Shown: positions 1 to 9,083, counted from the first letter of the stretch. The stretch is 64,000 bases of DNA from JALOLV01 sp046295175 (GCA_046295175.1 JBKBNY010000008.1:186001-250000); one strand, 5' to 3'. The notes: generated by a model not told the origin, from the sequence alone. Program-made: numbers and translations.

Positions 1-1
1 G

Positions 2-1381
2 GTTTTTAATCAGGCAGATAGAGAATCTCCGTACGTAAAAATGTACTGGGATGGCTCACAACCAAGCAAAGACAGTCCGTTTTTTAATCAGAAAGCTACG
101 CATCCGTTCTCTGTTTTTTACGATTTCAACCACGAAAGCAAAGCTACTCAAGAGTTCATGGATAAAGTCTGCGAATTTTGGGTAAAAGAATACAAAATTG
201 ATGGTTATCGTTTCGATTTATCAAAAGGCTTTACCCAAGTACAATCTGACCCAAATGTGGCTTTTTGGGGTAATTATGATGCAAGTCGAGTAAAAATCTG
301 GAAACGAATCTACGATAAAATCAGAAGTTACGACAAAGATGCCTATCTGATTCTGGAGCATTTTGCCGATAATCCCGAAGAAACCGAACTGGCCAATTAT
401 GGCTTTCTGCTTTGGGGCAATATGAATGGTAATTTCAGAAACACGGCCAAAGGTTTTTTGAATAGTTTAGATTGGTTGAGTTATCAGCGAAGGGGCTGGC
501 GAGAGCCGAATCTGATTGGCTACATGGAAAGCCACGACGAAGAACGCATGATGGTGGATATTTTGGCAAATGGCAAAACTGGCGAGCAAAACACCAAAGA
601 TTTGAGCCAAGCCCTCGAAAGAGTGAAATCATCGGCGGCATTGTTTTTTGCGTATCCGGGTCCGAAAATGATTTGGCAATTTGGCGAATTGGGCTACGAT
701 GTAAGCATTGATTTTAATGGCCGAACTGGTGTAAAACCTATCAGATGGGAATACCTCAATAACGATAACAGACTCAAACTCTACAAAACATTTGCCGAAC
801 TCATCAAACTCAAGACAACGCAAGAGGCTTTTAACTCGACAAATTTTAGTGAGTCTTCGGGCGAGATGGTCAAAAAAATAAACATCACACACCCAACGAT
901 GGATGTGCATATCATTGCCAATATGGATGTGGTTACGCGTGAGGCAAATCTCAATTTTACGAAGACTGGCAAATGGTACGATTATTTTACGGGTAAAGAA
1001 ATTGAAGTAACTGATTTACAGAAAGTTACCAGTCTGCGTCCGTCACAATTCCATATTTTTACGACAGCCAAATTGCCAACTCCCGAAGCGGGTATAGTTC
1101 CTTGGTCAACCGATTCGTTTACCATCACAAGCACCGAACCAAACGCACAAGCGTTTGATTATCAAGCATATCCGAATCCAGTAAGCGATAAATTGACCCT
1201 AAAACTGGGTAATGGAAAATCTGAAATTGTGGTAGAAGACCTTTGGGGTGGTAGGCATTATTCGGTCATAACCGAAAAAGAAGAGATTTTGCTTGATTTT
1301 GATTACTTTCCAGCCGGAACGTATTTGGTAAAAACCATCAAAGACGGAAAGGTGAAAGTGAAGAAAGTAGTGAAGCAGTAA
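2..1381 (+). CDS. Secreted alpha-amylase family (GH13) enzyme with T9SS tail, 5' end missing
   Basis: The reading frame is open from base 2, so the start lies upstream of the window; the ATG at 41 is internal. The visible part holds the end of a GH13 (beta/alpha)8 barrel: a GYRFDLS motif near nt 203-220 (nucleophile Asp), LILEHF near 349-366 (acid/base Glu) and ESHDEE near 525-542 (transition-state Asp), followed by a beta-sandwich. The last 75 residues or so start with YPNPVSDKL and end GTYLVKTIKDGKVKVKKVVKQ-like, which is a T9SS type A sorting domain. Inference: it is exported through T9SS and attached to or released from the surface to degrade starch or glycogen-like glucans. Only the family is certain; the exact specificity is not. 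Confidence 0.88.
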   Translation, partial: VFNQADRESPYVKMYWDGSQPSKDSPFFNQKATHPFSVFYDFNHESKATQEFMDKVCEFWVKEYKIDGYRFDLSKGFTQVQSDPNVAFWGNYDASRVKIWKRIYDKIRSYDKDAYLILEHFADNPEETELANYGFLLWGNMNGNFRNTAKGFLNSLDWLSYQRRGWREPNLIGYMESHDEERMMVDILANGKTGEQNTKDLSQALERVKSSAALFFAYPGPKMIWQFGELGYDVSIDFNGRTGVKPIRWEYLNNDNRLKLYKTFAELIKLKTTQEAFNSTNFSESSGEMVKKINITHPTMDVHIIANMDVVTREANLNFTKTGKWYDYFTGKEIEVTDLQKVTSLRPSQFHIFTTAKLPTPEAGIVPWSTDSFTITSTEPNAQAFDYQAYPNPVSDKLTLKLGNGKSEIVVEDLWGGRHYSVITEKEEILLDFDYFPAGTYLVKTIKDGKVKVKKVVKQ

Positions 1382-1395
1382 GGTGGAAAGGGTGG

Positions 1396-1459
1396 AAAGT
1401 CAGGAGACTTTCGTTATATGTTGGTCGAAGACACATTGCTTCGCAATAAGTCTTCGACC
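1396..1459. repeat. Two-hairpin dispersed repeat, copy 1
   Basis: A small hairpin (AAAGTC-AGGA-GACTTT, 1396-1411), an 11-nt spacer, then a longer hairpin at 1423-1459 with arms GGTCGAAGAC/GTCTTCGACC and an inner ATTGC-TTC-GCAAT stem. The same arrangement with the same spacer length occurs in the opposite orientation at 45254-45317. It sits between convergent genes and may also terminate transcription. Confidence 0.75.
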
Positions 1460-1476
1460 AGTGGGTAGTAGCAGTT

Positions 1477-2229
1477 TTACTTAACGGTTTTATCCTTTAA
1501 ATCCGTCCCGAAAATTTTATCTAAATACGTAAAAGCAGATGCGTAGTTTCCGTTCAAATATTTGTGGTGGTTAAAATGATGTTCCGAACTCCCGAATATT
1601 CCAAGCCACTTTTTAGGAATCACTGTTAGGCTCGAATGCACAATGAGTTCGTGTATAGTTCTATAGATAATATACCCCGTAAAAACATAAAATGACACCT
1701 GACCATATACGGCTATAGAAAGTATAACGCCCAATATAAACCCAAAAGACGAACTCATGGCTTCTAATGGGTGAGTGTACAAATAATCTATCGGAATGGG
1801 CGGGTGAGCTTTATGGTGTACCTTATGAATATTTCTGTAGATCCATTTATTAGTGTGCATCAACCTATGGATAAAATAAAACCAGATGTCATCGACCACA
1901 ATAAATAAAATGAAATTAAATAAGAAATATAATATGGATGGTCGTTGAAAGGAAAAGAAAGAATCACCCACCATGAGTAATGATGCACATGTTGTAATCG
2001 AAACAATAAAAAAGTTTTTTATGGCTAATTTATTCCTCTTCAAAAAAACCGGAACACCTATTGACAAATCATTAATCAACCTACTATTAAATCTGGTGGT
2101 ATGTACTATTAAATATGACCAAACGAAGGCTAAAATATAGCTCAATACAAAAATTGACATCAAAATAATAATAGTCATGTTCTTTAAATTTAGAGGGTTT
2201 AACAACATTACCATCGGTCGGATACCCAT
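1477..2229 (-). CDS. Sterol desaturase / fatty acid hydroxylase superfamily protein
   Basis: Integral-membrane di-iron oxygenase of the fatty acid hydroxylase superfamily. Visible are the family's histidine clusters: HRLMH (about residue 120), HKVHH (about 135) and a C-terminal HHFNHH, spread between four or more hydrophobic segments. These His boxes bind the two irons that hydroxylate or desaturate lipid chains or sterol-like substrates; the substrate cannot be told. At 250 residues it has typical single-domain length. The start is uncertain: ATG at 2229 lies in a hairpin (GGTCGGA...TCCGACC, about 2214-2248), and ATG at 2178 would begin directly before the first membrane helix. A second, longer member of the superfamily is at 50297-51514. 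Confidence 0.85.
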   Translation of the reverse strand: MGIRPMVMLLNPLNLKNMTIIILMSIFVLSYILAFVWSYLIVHTTRFNSRLINDLSIGVPVFLKRNKLAIKNFFIVSITTCASLLMVGDSFFSFQRPSILYFLFNFILFIVVDDIWFYFIHRLMHTNKWIYRNIHKVHHKAHPPIPIDYLYTHPLEAMSSSFGFILGVILSIAVYGQVSFYVFTGYIIYRTIHELIVHSSLTVIPKKWLGIFGSSEHHFNHHKYLNGNYASAFTYLDKIFGTDLKDKTVK

Positions 2230-2272
2230 CGGTTCGGTCTCTCCGACCAGCCGAGGTTTTAAAACTTCGACC

Positions 2273-2596
2273 TTATTTTACTTCTTCAAAAATTTGTTGC
2301 AATAAATCTTGACTGATGTCAGATTGTTCCGCTTTATCATAAATCGAAACTAAGAAGACTGTTTCGGCAATTACTTTGACGTAAGTTATCACTCTTGCCC
2401 CACCACGCTTCCCTTTACCTTTAGAGCGGATAGCCAATCTAATTTTATAAAATCCATTACCAATTGGTACTCCCTCAAATGGATTGTCTTGGAGGGTTTC
2501 GCCTAAACTTTCAATCTCACTTCTTATCGAAGGCTATTTCTTCATCAAACGTTTAAACTCTCGTTTGAAGTTATCAATAGTCTCTAATCTATACAC
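2273..2596 (-). pseudogene. RelE/ParE-type toxin interrupted by an in-frame amber codon
   Basis: Read on the minus strand, a frame starts with GTG at 2594-2596 overlapping the antitoxin stop and runs YRLETIDNFKREFKRLMKK, then TAG at 2534-2536, then PSIRSEIESLGETL... through GFYKIRLAIRSKGKGKRGG, RVITYVKVI and VSIYDKAEQ to a stop at 2273-2275. The post-stop part has the family's basic core (K-x-R-x-A) and the 'SIYDK' C-terminal strand. In relatives I know, the interrupted position normally carries an aromatic residue ('KKYPSL'), so one Tyr-to-amber change explains the break. It is otherwise complete at about 107 residues. Inference: inactive toxin, unless TAG is suppressed. Confidence 0.7.
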
Positions 2597-2822
2597 CGTC
2601 TAACTCTTTTAAAAATTCATTAAAAGGTGTTGATTTCATCTTTCCGTCTTCAACCAATCTCATCTCTTTGATTCCTTGCTTGATATTTGCAATTACATCT
2701 TCGTCTGAGTCTTCATCCAAAACCTCTTCTTTAATTTTTACAAATGAGAAGTTTTTGAGTAAATCTTTGAAAAATTTGAGTTTGCTATCTTCGATTTCTA
2801 ATGTGATAGTTGTCATAATCAA
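2589..2822 (-). CDS. Antitoxin-like protein of a TA pair
   Basis: A 77-residue acidic protein (MTTITLEIEDSKLKFF at the start, then a charged stretch EEVLDEDSDEDV and a helical C-terminus) of the type found directly upstream of RelE/ParE toxins in Bacteroidota. Its stop overlaps the GTG start of the toxin reading frame, the usual TA coupling. The second or third codon (ATG at 2816) may be the real start because a promoter-like sequence lies only about 12 bp upstream. The N-terminal strand-helix probably dimerises or binds operator DNA and the C-terminal helix wraps the toxin; that is inference from the family layout. The antitoxin frame is intact although the toxin is broken. Confidence 0.65.
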   Translation of the reverse strand: MIMTTITLEIEDSKLKFFKDLLKNFSFVKIKEEVLDEDSDEDVIANIKQGIKEMRLVEDGKMKSTPFNEFLKELDGV

Positions 2823-2833
2823 TCTGTTTTCAA

Positions 2834-2865
2834 CAAATTTAAAACAAAACCGCTATTTCTTCAAA
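2834..2865 (-). promoter_or_regulatory. Bacteroidota-type promoter for the antitoxin gene
   Basis: On the minus strand: TTTG (2862-2865), 20 nt, then TAAATTTG (2834-2841), matching the -33 TTTG / -7 TAnnTTTG consensus. It lies at the 3' end of the upstream nucleotidase gene, so the TA pair would have its own promoter with a very short leader. Confidence 0.5.
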
Positions 2866-4376
2866 TACACAATCACCGCTCGGCGAATATCGCCACCGAC
2901 ATCGCTGTCTTTTGGCTCATAAACACTCACAACATCTGGATTTTTGGTTGTCAAGAAGTCCAATCCTTTCTCTTTTCCGCTCATTAAGAAATCGCTCGTA
3001 GAAACGTTGTATTCTTGATTAACATCGAGCAATTTGCCATTGATAAACCACTGTTTTGAGGCTTCGTCATATCTGACATTATCCCACTGCAAATATCCAC
3101 CCGAGCCTTTGTTTTTAAGTCCCGTTTCGAGCGTGCGTTCGAGCAATCGGCCTTTCATTTTGACACCTAAAACCTTGCCTCCAAACGGCAATACTCTCAA
3201 AATATCAAGCTCCGTAACATCGCCTTCTAATTGGTCATCAATACGCACCGAACCACCATTAAAAATCGCACAATCTACTCCCGAAGGCACTGCCGCCGCC
3301 GTAGATTTAGCAATCAGATTACCGAGATTCGTCTGAAAATTACGAATACTACTCTCACGACCATCCAAAGGCTCTTTGGCAACATAAATGACATTGTTTT
3401 TATCCAAGCCCATTTTGCGGTAGTTTTCGTCGGCAATATCCTCCCATTTTTTTACAACCGCCGCCGTGGTAGGCTCATCAGCAATTTTATCATTGATTTC
3501 TTTCAATTCTGATTTTACCTCAACGCTTTTGGTCTTAGCATTATAAATCAATCGGTGAATATAAACCGTTTTGGCGTTGGCATCGGCTTTGGCGAGGGTT
3601 ACACCACCGATTTTCTGAATCATGTTGTCGTGGTCGTGTCCGCCCATCATCAGTTTTAAATCTGGCAACATAGTCGCCAATTTAGCATCGTCGGCTTTAT
3701 CAATATGGGTCAATGCCACTACAAAATCGCACTGAGGTTTTAGTTCATTGTAGGCTTTTTTTGCCGATTCAAAGAAATCATCGTAAAAAACAAAGTCTTT
3801 TCTGTTGGATGGGAGGAGGATTCCGAATAAGCCAACTTTGATGGTATTGCCTTTTGCATCTTTAAATTCGAGAATTTTGGTTTTAGCAAATGGCTGTTTT
3901 ACGCCATTCACGATTTTACCAAAAGGTTCGAGGTTTCCACCTTTGTTTTGCAGAGCATTGGTATTAATCCAATTAAATTTCGATTCGTTGATTCGTTCTT
4001 GCAAATCGGCCTCGCTAATGTCGAATTCGTGATTGCCTAAACAAACCCAATCAATTCCAACGGCATTCATGGCATCTACCATTTGGCGGCCACGAATCGT
4101 TTTGCCTTCGTATTTGAGCGTACCCAAAACCGATGGACTGAGGAAATCGCCCGAAAGGACTGTAACTACGTTTGGGTTTTTCTGAATCAACTCTTTGCGG
4201 ACAGTCGCTACGCGAGCCATACCGCCTTTTTTGCCGCCTTCGAGCGGAGAAATCTCATAGACATCGTTGAGGTGTAAGAAAACTATTTCGGTTTGGTCTT
4301 TGCTACCCACTTTTGCGGTGCGGCACGAAAACAAAACTATCTGAAAAGCTAAAAATAGGAATGCGATTTTTTTCAT
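2853..4376 (-). CDS. UshA-like 5'-nucleotidase / metallophosphatase lipoprotein
   Basis: A 507-residue two-domain 5'-nucleotidase. Residues 1-18 are a lipoprotein signal with Cys18 in an LFSC lipobox, so it is probably lipid-anchored in the envelope. The N-terminal calcineurin-like phosphatase domain shows the metal ligands: HLNDVYE near residue 35, GDFLSPS near 76, GNHEFD near 117 and GGHDHD near 247. The C-terminal half has the 5'-nucleotidase substrate domain (NFQTNLGNLIA, FNGGSVR, GSGGYLQWDN). The family hydrolyses nucleoside monophosphates, UDP-sugars or cyclic nucleotides outside the cytoplasm, releasing phosphate and nucleosides for uptake. It is followed by the TA pair and preceded by a TonB receptor gene in the same direction; no shared operon is required. 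Confidence 0.9.
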   Translation of the reverse strand: MKKIAFLFLAFQIVLFSCRTAKVGSKDQTEIVFLHLNDVYEISPLEGGKKGGMARVATVRKELIQKNPNVVTVLSGDFLSPSVLGTLKYEGKTIRGRQMVDAMNAVGIDWVCLGNHEFDISEADLQERINESKFNWINTNALQNKGGNLEPFGKIVNGVKQPFAKTKILEFKDAKGNTIKVGLFGILLPSNRKDFVFYDDFFESAKKAYNELKPQCDFVVALTHIDKADDAKLATMLPDLKLMMGGHDHDNMIQKIGGVTLAKADANAKTVYIHRLIYNAKTKSVEVKSELKEINDKIADEPTTAAVVKKWEDIADENYRKMGLDKNNVIYVAKEPLDGRESSIRNFQTNLGNLIAKSTAAAVPSGVDCAIFNGGSVRIDDQLEGDVTELDILRVLPFGGKVLGVKMKGRLLERTLETGLKNKGSGGYLQWDNVRYDEASKQWFINGKLLDVNQEYNVSTSDFLMSGKEKGLDFLTTKNPDVVSVYEPKDSDVGGDIRRAVIVYLKK

Positions 4377-4412
4377 GGAACTTGACTATTGGTTAGTATT
4401 TTTATTAATTTT

Positions 4413-4420
4413 CAAAAGTA
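4413..4420 (-). promoter_or_regulatory. Possible -7 promoter element of the nucleotidase gene
   Basis: Minus-strand TACTTTTG fits TAnnTTTG and lies 37 bp before the ATG at 4376. No clear TTTG is seen 18-22 bp further upstream, so this is a half-match. Confidence 0.3.
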
Positions 4421-4441
4421 CCAAAAAATACGGCATATCGG

Positions 4442-6814
4442 CTAAAAATCGAATTGAGTTGTCAGAACAGGGATAAATCCGCTGCCGTTATACACAAAAA
4501 ATGTCTCGTTTTTGGTGGCATTATAGCCAATACTCGTTGGGTTTAGGTAATTCAACACATTCTGAAAATCTAAACTGATATTGCCCGACAATCGGCGTTT
4601 GTTGAATCGGTACGCAATCCGTGTATCGAGCCGTTTATAAGCTGGTACTTGGCCTTCGTATTCGGCAAATTCTTTGGCTACGTATTTACCACTTGTTCTC
4701 GACAAGATTGGGTCAAATGGTGTGTACCGGAAGCCTCCATTCAGCAAAAATCTACCGCCAATTTGTAGAATTCCACCGTTTTTGAAGGCAAATTCTTTTC
4801 CAATCGTATAACTCGACGAAAAACCCGTATTGAATCTCGAATTGTAGGTTTTTCCGTCTAAAACTTCAAATGTAGATTTCAAAAACGAACCCGTAACCAA
4901 AAAGAAATACGAATTAGAGAATTGTTTTTCGATGGCTAAATCAATGCCTTGGTTTCGACCTTTGCCTTTACTCACGAGCGGGAACTCTGGAAAATCAGAA
5001 CTAAAATTGAGCATCCAATACCTCGATTTTACATCGGCACTAATGGGTACATTCATCAGGTCTTGACGATACACTTCGGCACTTATCCGCATCCGATTTT
5101 TGGTAAACAGATGATACGCCAAAATGTAGTGATTGGCTTTGAGCATTTTGAGCAATTTATTGGTGTTCTGACCCGTCTCGTTTACATAAAAATAGGTCAT
5201 CAGCGGCAAGATTCGACCGTGCAAACCGTAAGCAAAACTGATTTTCTGATTGGTTGTTGGCGAATACTGCATCGAGATTCGAGGTTCGAGCGATGACGTT
5301 CCGTTGGCCGTCAGATGCAGAAAATGATAGCCCACATTTAGGCTTAATTTATTTGTCAGATTCTGCAAAATTTGGGCATATTGCTGAATCGTCTGGGTTT
5401 GTCCGCTACCTTTTACCGATACATTCACTTCTCGCTGATTAATATCGTTGAGGTTTTGGCGAGGTTTGGTTTCTTTACTGAAATTGAAAAATATTTGATT
5501 AAAAATCATACCTGTTTTGAATAGCGTTTTGGGGCGGATTCGGTTCGAATAAGTCAGCGAAGTTGCCAAACGGGTATCGGTATAATGCTCATCGTTGTAG
5601 CGATAACGCTCATCTTTTAGGTTTAGGGTATCGCTCAGGCGGGTCTGCTCGCTGCCCATAAGTGCCACTACGGCTTTGAAGTACGATTTTTCGTTCGGAT
5701 TAAACGTGTAAGTGTAGCCTAAAGCCCCCACGTTTGATGGCTTGTAGCGATTCTCCCAATTATTGGCAACGCCAATTTTACGTTCGGCAGGATTAGCAAC
5801 TGGCAAATAGTTTTCGAGGCTCAAACCACCGATTCCGAACACGGTCGAAATCGCTTTTTTATTTTTTGAACGAAAGGTCAGATTAAACGATAAATCCTGA
5901 AAATCGTTGACAACTCGTTCGCCAACCAAGTAGAATCCCATGCGGCTGAGCAATCCCAAAGTCGAATATCGGTAATTGACCAAATACGAAGAAAATCCTT
6001 TTTTGATTGGGCCTTCGGTGGCAAAATCAAGCCCAAGAATACCAATTTTGGCTCTTTCTTCACGTTTTTGGAGGTTTCCACTCCTAAAGTTCATATCAAA
6101 AGCCCCCGAAAGTGCATTGCCGTATTCGGCAGCAAAACCACCCGTCGAGAAGTCGGATTTTGCCAGTAATTGAGCCGAAAAAACGGTGATTCCACCACCC
6201 GAAGAACCCACCACAGCAAAGTGATTGGGGTTTGGTATATCAATGCCTTCGAGCCGCCACAAAATTCCGATGGGAGAATTACCCCTAACCACAATTTGGT
6301 TTTCGGAATCATCTGGCCCTCGCTGCACCCCCGGATACGACAAAGCCACACGCCCGGGGTCGTTTACGCCGGCAGGCATACGTTCGGTTTCTTCTTGCGT
6401 AAACGAACGCGTACTGACAACCGACATCGAATTGAGCGGTTCAAAAGCATTTTTATTTGCCGAAATAACGACTTCATCGGTCATTATCGCCGAGGCCGTC
6501 AGTGAGATTTCGACAAAGGGTTCTTTGGTCGAAGAAACGATGATTTCGTCGGTTATAAATGATTCATAACCAATGTATTGCACTTTAAACGAGTGCCTAC
6601 CGGTTGAAACATTTTTGAGGGTGAAATTTCCGTTTTCGTCAGAAGTAGTTCCGTTTTGCGGATTAGAATTGACCACTACCACACTCGCACCAATCAGCGG
6701 CACTTTGGTCTGTTTGTCTCTGATGATTCCCGAAACGGTTTGGGTTTGCCTTTGGGCAAAAATCTGAATCGGAATGATGAGTAATAAAATGAAGTGTAGG
6801 GTCTTTTTTGTCAT
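4442..6814 (-). CDS. TonB-dependent outer-membrane receptor with CarboxypepD_reg domain
   Basis: A 790-residue receptor with a signal peptide (residues 1-20, cleavage after IFAQ), a carboxypeptidase regulatory-like fold (about 24-110; SGIIRDKQTKVPLIGASV), a plug domain (about 130-240; NQIVVRGNSPIGILWRLEG, IDIPNP) and a beta-barrel ending in an aromatic residue (LTTQFDF). It would use TonB energy to import a large or scarce substrate, which the sequence does not reveal. There is no SusD partner next to it, so it is not a SusC/SusD polysaccharide locus. It lies downstream of the AarF gene, but a terminator-like hairpin separates them. Confidence 0.88.
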   Translation of the reverse strand: MTKKTLHFILLLIIPIQIFAQRQTQTVSGIIRDKQTKVPLIGASVVVVNSNPQNGTTSDENGNFTLKNVSTGRHSFKVQYIGYESFITDEIIVSSTKEPFVEISLTASAIMTDEVVISANKNAFEPLNSMSVVSTRSFTQEETERMPAGVNDPGRVALSYPGVQRGPDDSENQIVVRGNSPIGILWRLEGIDIPNPNHFAVVGSSGGGITVFSAQLLAKSDFSTGGFAAEYGNALSGAFDMNFRSGNLQKREERAKIGILGLDFATEGPIKKGFSSYLVNYRYSTLGLLSRMGFYLVGERVVNDFQDLSFNLTFRSKNKKAISTVFGIGGLSLENYLPVANPAERKIGVANNWENRYKPSNVGALGYTYTFNPNEKSYFKAVVALMGSEQTRLSDTLNLKDERYRYNDEHYTDTRLATSLTYSNRIRPKTLFKTGMIFNQIFFNFSKETKPRQNLNDINQREVNVSVKGSGQTQTIQQYAQILQNLTNKLSLNVGYHFLHLTANGTSSLEPRISMQYSPTTNQKISFAYGLHGRILPLMTYFYVNETGQNTNKLLKMLKANHYILAYHLFTKNRMRISAEVYRQDLMNVPISADVKSRYWMLNFSSDFPEFPLVSKGKGRNQGIDLAIEKQFSNSYFFLVTGSFLKSTFEVLDGKTYNSRFNTGFSSSYTIGKEFAFKNGGILQIGGRFLLNGGFRYTPFDPILSRTSGKYVAKEFAEYEGQVPAYKRLDTRIAYRFNKRRLSGNISLDFQNVLNYLNPTSIGYNATKNETFFVYNGSGFIPVLTTQFDF

Positions 6815-6901
6815 TGTAGTTTTGATTGGTAGAGGAATCCAAAGCTACACATATTCAAAAAAAAGTAAAAGAATGGGGCAGAAAATTTGGTTGAATTCAA
6901 A

Positions 6902-6949
6902 AACCCTGACAGCAACTTGCCGCTTGGCATTTCAAATGCTGTCAGGGTT
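6902..6949 (-). terminator. Terminator-like hairpin downstream of the AarF gene
   Basis: A 13-bp perfect inverted repeat (AACCCTGACAGCA / TGCTGTCAGGGTT) followed on the minus strand by a short T run (TTTTT then GAATTC). It lies 6 bp past the stop of the AarF gene. The CTGACAG...CTGTCAG arms resemble those of the hairpin at 44133-44165, so it may be a repeat family used as a terminator. Confidence 0.6.
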
Positions 6950-6954
6950 AAAAA

Positions 6955-8286
6955 TCACGCAGTTTCCAAAAGCCGTTTTGGTGTAAGCCATTCGGGTTTG
7001 GTTGTTGTGATATTGGCTCGTAAATCGCTCAAAAGTGTATAGAGTCCAAAATATGTACGATTGATGTACAGCCCGTGCTGCGAACCTCTCGCCGCTTTTG
7101 AATTCTTGAGGGCATCAATTTTGGTCAATTCTTCAAAAAAAGCATAGACTTCATCTACGTACGATTGGTCGCTGAAATCGAAAGTATGGGCATGAAACGG
7201 GCGGCCCAACATCCGAATCATCTTCACAAATAATTCATAAAAAAACTGCTGCTCGGCATCCGAATCTTCTTTTACGATAAATTCTAAATGACGGAAAATC
7301 CGCCATGTTTCGGCTTCATCTCTTAGTGTATCATCGTTGATTAGTTTGAAATAATTGTCGTAAAAATCATCGGGAATGACTTTAATACAACCAAAATCAA
7401 TGATTCCGAGGCGGCCGTCTTGGGTCATCAAGAAATTACCAGGGTGCGGGTCGGCATGAACCTGACGGAGTTCGTGAATCTGGAAATTATAGAAATCCCA
7501 AAGGGCTTGTCCAATCTGATTTCTGACTTCTTGGCTCGGATTTGTCTCTAAAAATTCTTTGAGATGCAGACCGTCAATCCAATCCATCGTCAGGATTCTT
7601 TTGCTCGATAATTCGGGATAATATTTCGGAAAAAATAAATGCGGAATGTGCGAACACGCCTGCGTAATCTCGACCGAACGTTGAAGTTCTAATTCATAAT
7701 CGGCTTCTTCGAGTAGGCGTTCTTCGACTTCTTTAAAATAACGGTCAATCTCCAAATCGTTGAGTTTTAGCAACTGAACCGCCATCGGACGAGCCATTCG
7801 TAAATCTGAACTGATGCTATCGGCAACTCCTGGATATTGTATTTTAACTGCCAATTTTTTGCCATTTTTGATGGCTTGATGCACTTGTCCTATCGAAGCT
7901 GCATTTGAGGCGTTAACGTTAAAACTATCGTAAAGTTCAGAAGGCGATTTGCCAAAACTACCTCTGAAAGTTTTTACAACCAAAGGTGCCGAAAGTGGCG
8001 GAGCCGAATACTGCGACATCGCAAATTTATCGGTGTAGGCACGTGGCAGAAGGTTTTTGTCCATGCTCATCATCTGTGCCACTTTTAAGGCACTTCCCTT
8101 GAGTTCAGACAGCGTCTCGTAAACATCGGCGGCATTGGCAGCGTGTAGCTCTTCTTTACTCAACGATGGGTCAATAATCTTTTTACTATAATGTTTTATG
8201 TAGTTCCCGCCTACTTTTACACCTGCCTTTACGAATTGTGTAGCTCTCGCTACCTTCGAGGTGGGAATACTGTTTTGCTGTTCCAT
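6955..8286 (-). CDS. AarF/ABC1/UbiB-family atypical kinase
   Basis: A 443-residue member of the UbiB/ABC1 (ADCK) family. Visible signatures are the KxAQ-type region (LKVAQMMSMD, about residue 66; KxGQ in many relatives), the modified Ala-rich loop AASIGQVH (about 130), the ATP-binding Lys in LAVKIQYP (about 147), HADPHPGNFLM (about 276) and the DFG-equivalent IIDFG (about 294). In Proteobacteria these proteins support ubiquinone biosynthesis, but Bacteroidota normally use menaquinone, so the lipid target here is unknown. It follows a TetR-like gene by 44 bp and a MpaB-like oxygenase gene in the same direction, suggesting one operon. No C-terminal membrane helices are obvious. Confidence 0.88.
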   Translation of the reverse strand: MEQQNSIPTSKVARATQFVKAGVKVGGNYIKHYSKKIIDPSLSKEELHAANAADVYETLSELKGSALKVAQMMSMDKNLLPRAYTDKFAMSQYSAPPLSAPLVVKTFRGSFGKSPSELYDSFNVNASNAASIGQVHQAIKNGKKLAVKIQYPGVADSISSDLRMARPMAVQLLKLNDLEIDRYFKEVEERLLEEADYELELQRSVEITQACSHIPHLFFPKYYPELSSKRILTMDWIDGLHLKEFLETNPSQEVRNQIGQALWDFYNFQIHELRQVHADPHPGNFLMTQDGRLGIIDFGCIKVIPDDFYDNYFKLINDDTLRDEAETWRIFRHLEFIVKEDSDAEQQFFYELFVKMIRMLGRPFHAHTFDFSDQSYVDEVYAFFEELTKIDALKNSKAARGSQHGLYINRTYFGLYTLLSDLRANITTTKPEWLTPKRLLETA

Positions 8287-8330
8287 AATTTTCTTTTGAA
8301 TGCGTTTTATCCAATGTGTAACACCCTATC

Positions 8331-8975
8331 TCACTTTCTATTCTGATACAAAAACTTACCTAAATCAAGCAGAGAATCAAGCGGTGAACGACCTATCCAG
8401 TCGAAAGTCGTATTTACCATTTTTTCGATGGCAGTATCGGTCTTTTCGAACATTTTGCTGGTATCTTTTATCCAAAATTCGAGAATAAATAGACACTTTT
8501 TCCAGAATAAATCCGGATAACGCTGCATGATAAATGGCACCGGACGCTGCTCAACTTCTTTGGTTTCGCGGGCCTCCATGAGCAATTCGTTCACAAAATC
8601 GTAGAATGAATACTTAAATTCGGCTAAAGCCATGTTGTTTTTCATGGTGATTGGCTTCTCGAATCTTTCGTAAGATTTTAATATGTAGCTGCGGTTAGCT
8701 TTTAATACCTCAATCCAAGTATAATAAACCGCTAAAAGTTTCTCACGAACCGAGTATCCTCCGTAAATATCTTCGCTTTCGGCAGTTGCCTTGGCTTGCA
8801 CAAAGAAACCTTTCCAAATCTCGGCTTCGAGTTGTACAAACGAATTGTATTCTTCGTAAAACTCATTTTCTTTGATTTTCAGTTTTTTGCAAAACGCCCA
8901 AACCGACTCGGGTTCTTTACCGTTTTCTAAAAGGTATTCGATGTATGATTGTTTGATTTTTTCTGATTTAGTCAT
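8331..8975 (-). CDS. TetR-like regulator next to AarF
   Basis: A 214-residue all-helical protein. The N-terminal 50 residues (MTKSEKIKQSYIEYLLENG...VWAFCKKLKIKENEFYEEY) look like a TetR helix-turn-helix in which the normal small residue pattern is altered; the rest resembles a TetR C-terminal ligand/dimer domain. The ATG at 8975 is preferred over a TTG two codons upstream. The gene sits immediately upstream of aarF, an association I recognise from other Bacteroidota. The ligand is unknown; because the DNA-binding part is divergent, a non-regulatory role remains possible. Confidence 0.65.
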   Translation of the reverse strand: MTKSEKIKQSYIEYLLENGKEPESVWAFCKKLKIKENEFYEEYNSFVQLEAEIWKGFFVQAKATAESEDIYGGYSVREKLLAVYYTWIEVLKANRSYILKSYERFEKPITMKNNMALAEFKYSFYDFVNELLMEARETKEVEQRPVPFIMQRYPDLFWKKCLFILEFWIKDTSKMFEKTDTAIEKMVNTTFDWIGRSPLDSLLDLGKFLYQNRK

Positions 8976-9083
8976 CTCCAATGAGTGAATTTGCGATTGA
9001 GAAAATGAATCTATAAATTCTGTTATTATCCTATTTTAAAAACACGCGATGCTCCGGTATCGTTCTTGAAAAACAGCCTATTT

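Noticed and set aside
4442..6814. SusC-type polysaccharide utilisation locus
   Set aside because: No SusD gene or glycoside hydrolase cluster is adjacent, and the receptor lacks a clear SusC signature; the same holds for 54120-56687.
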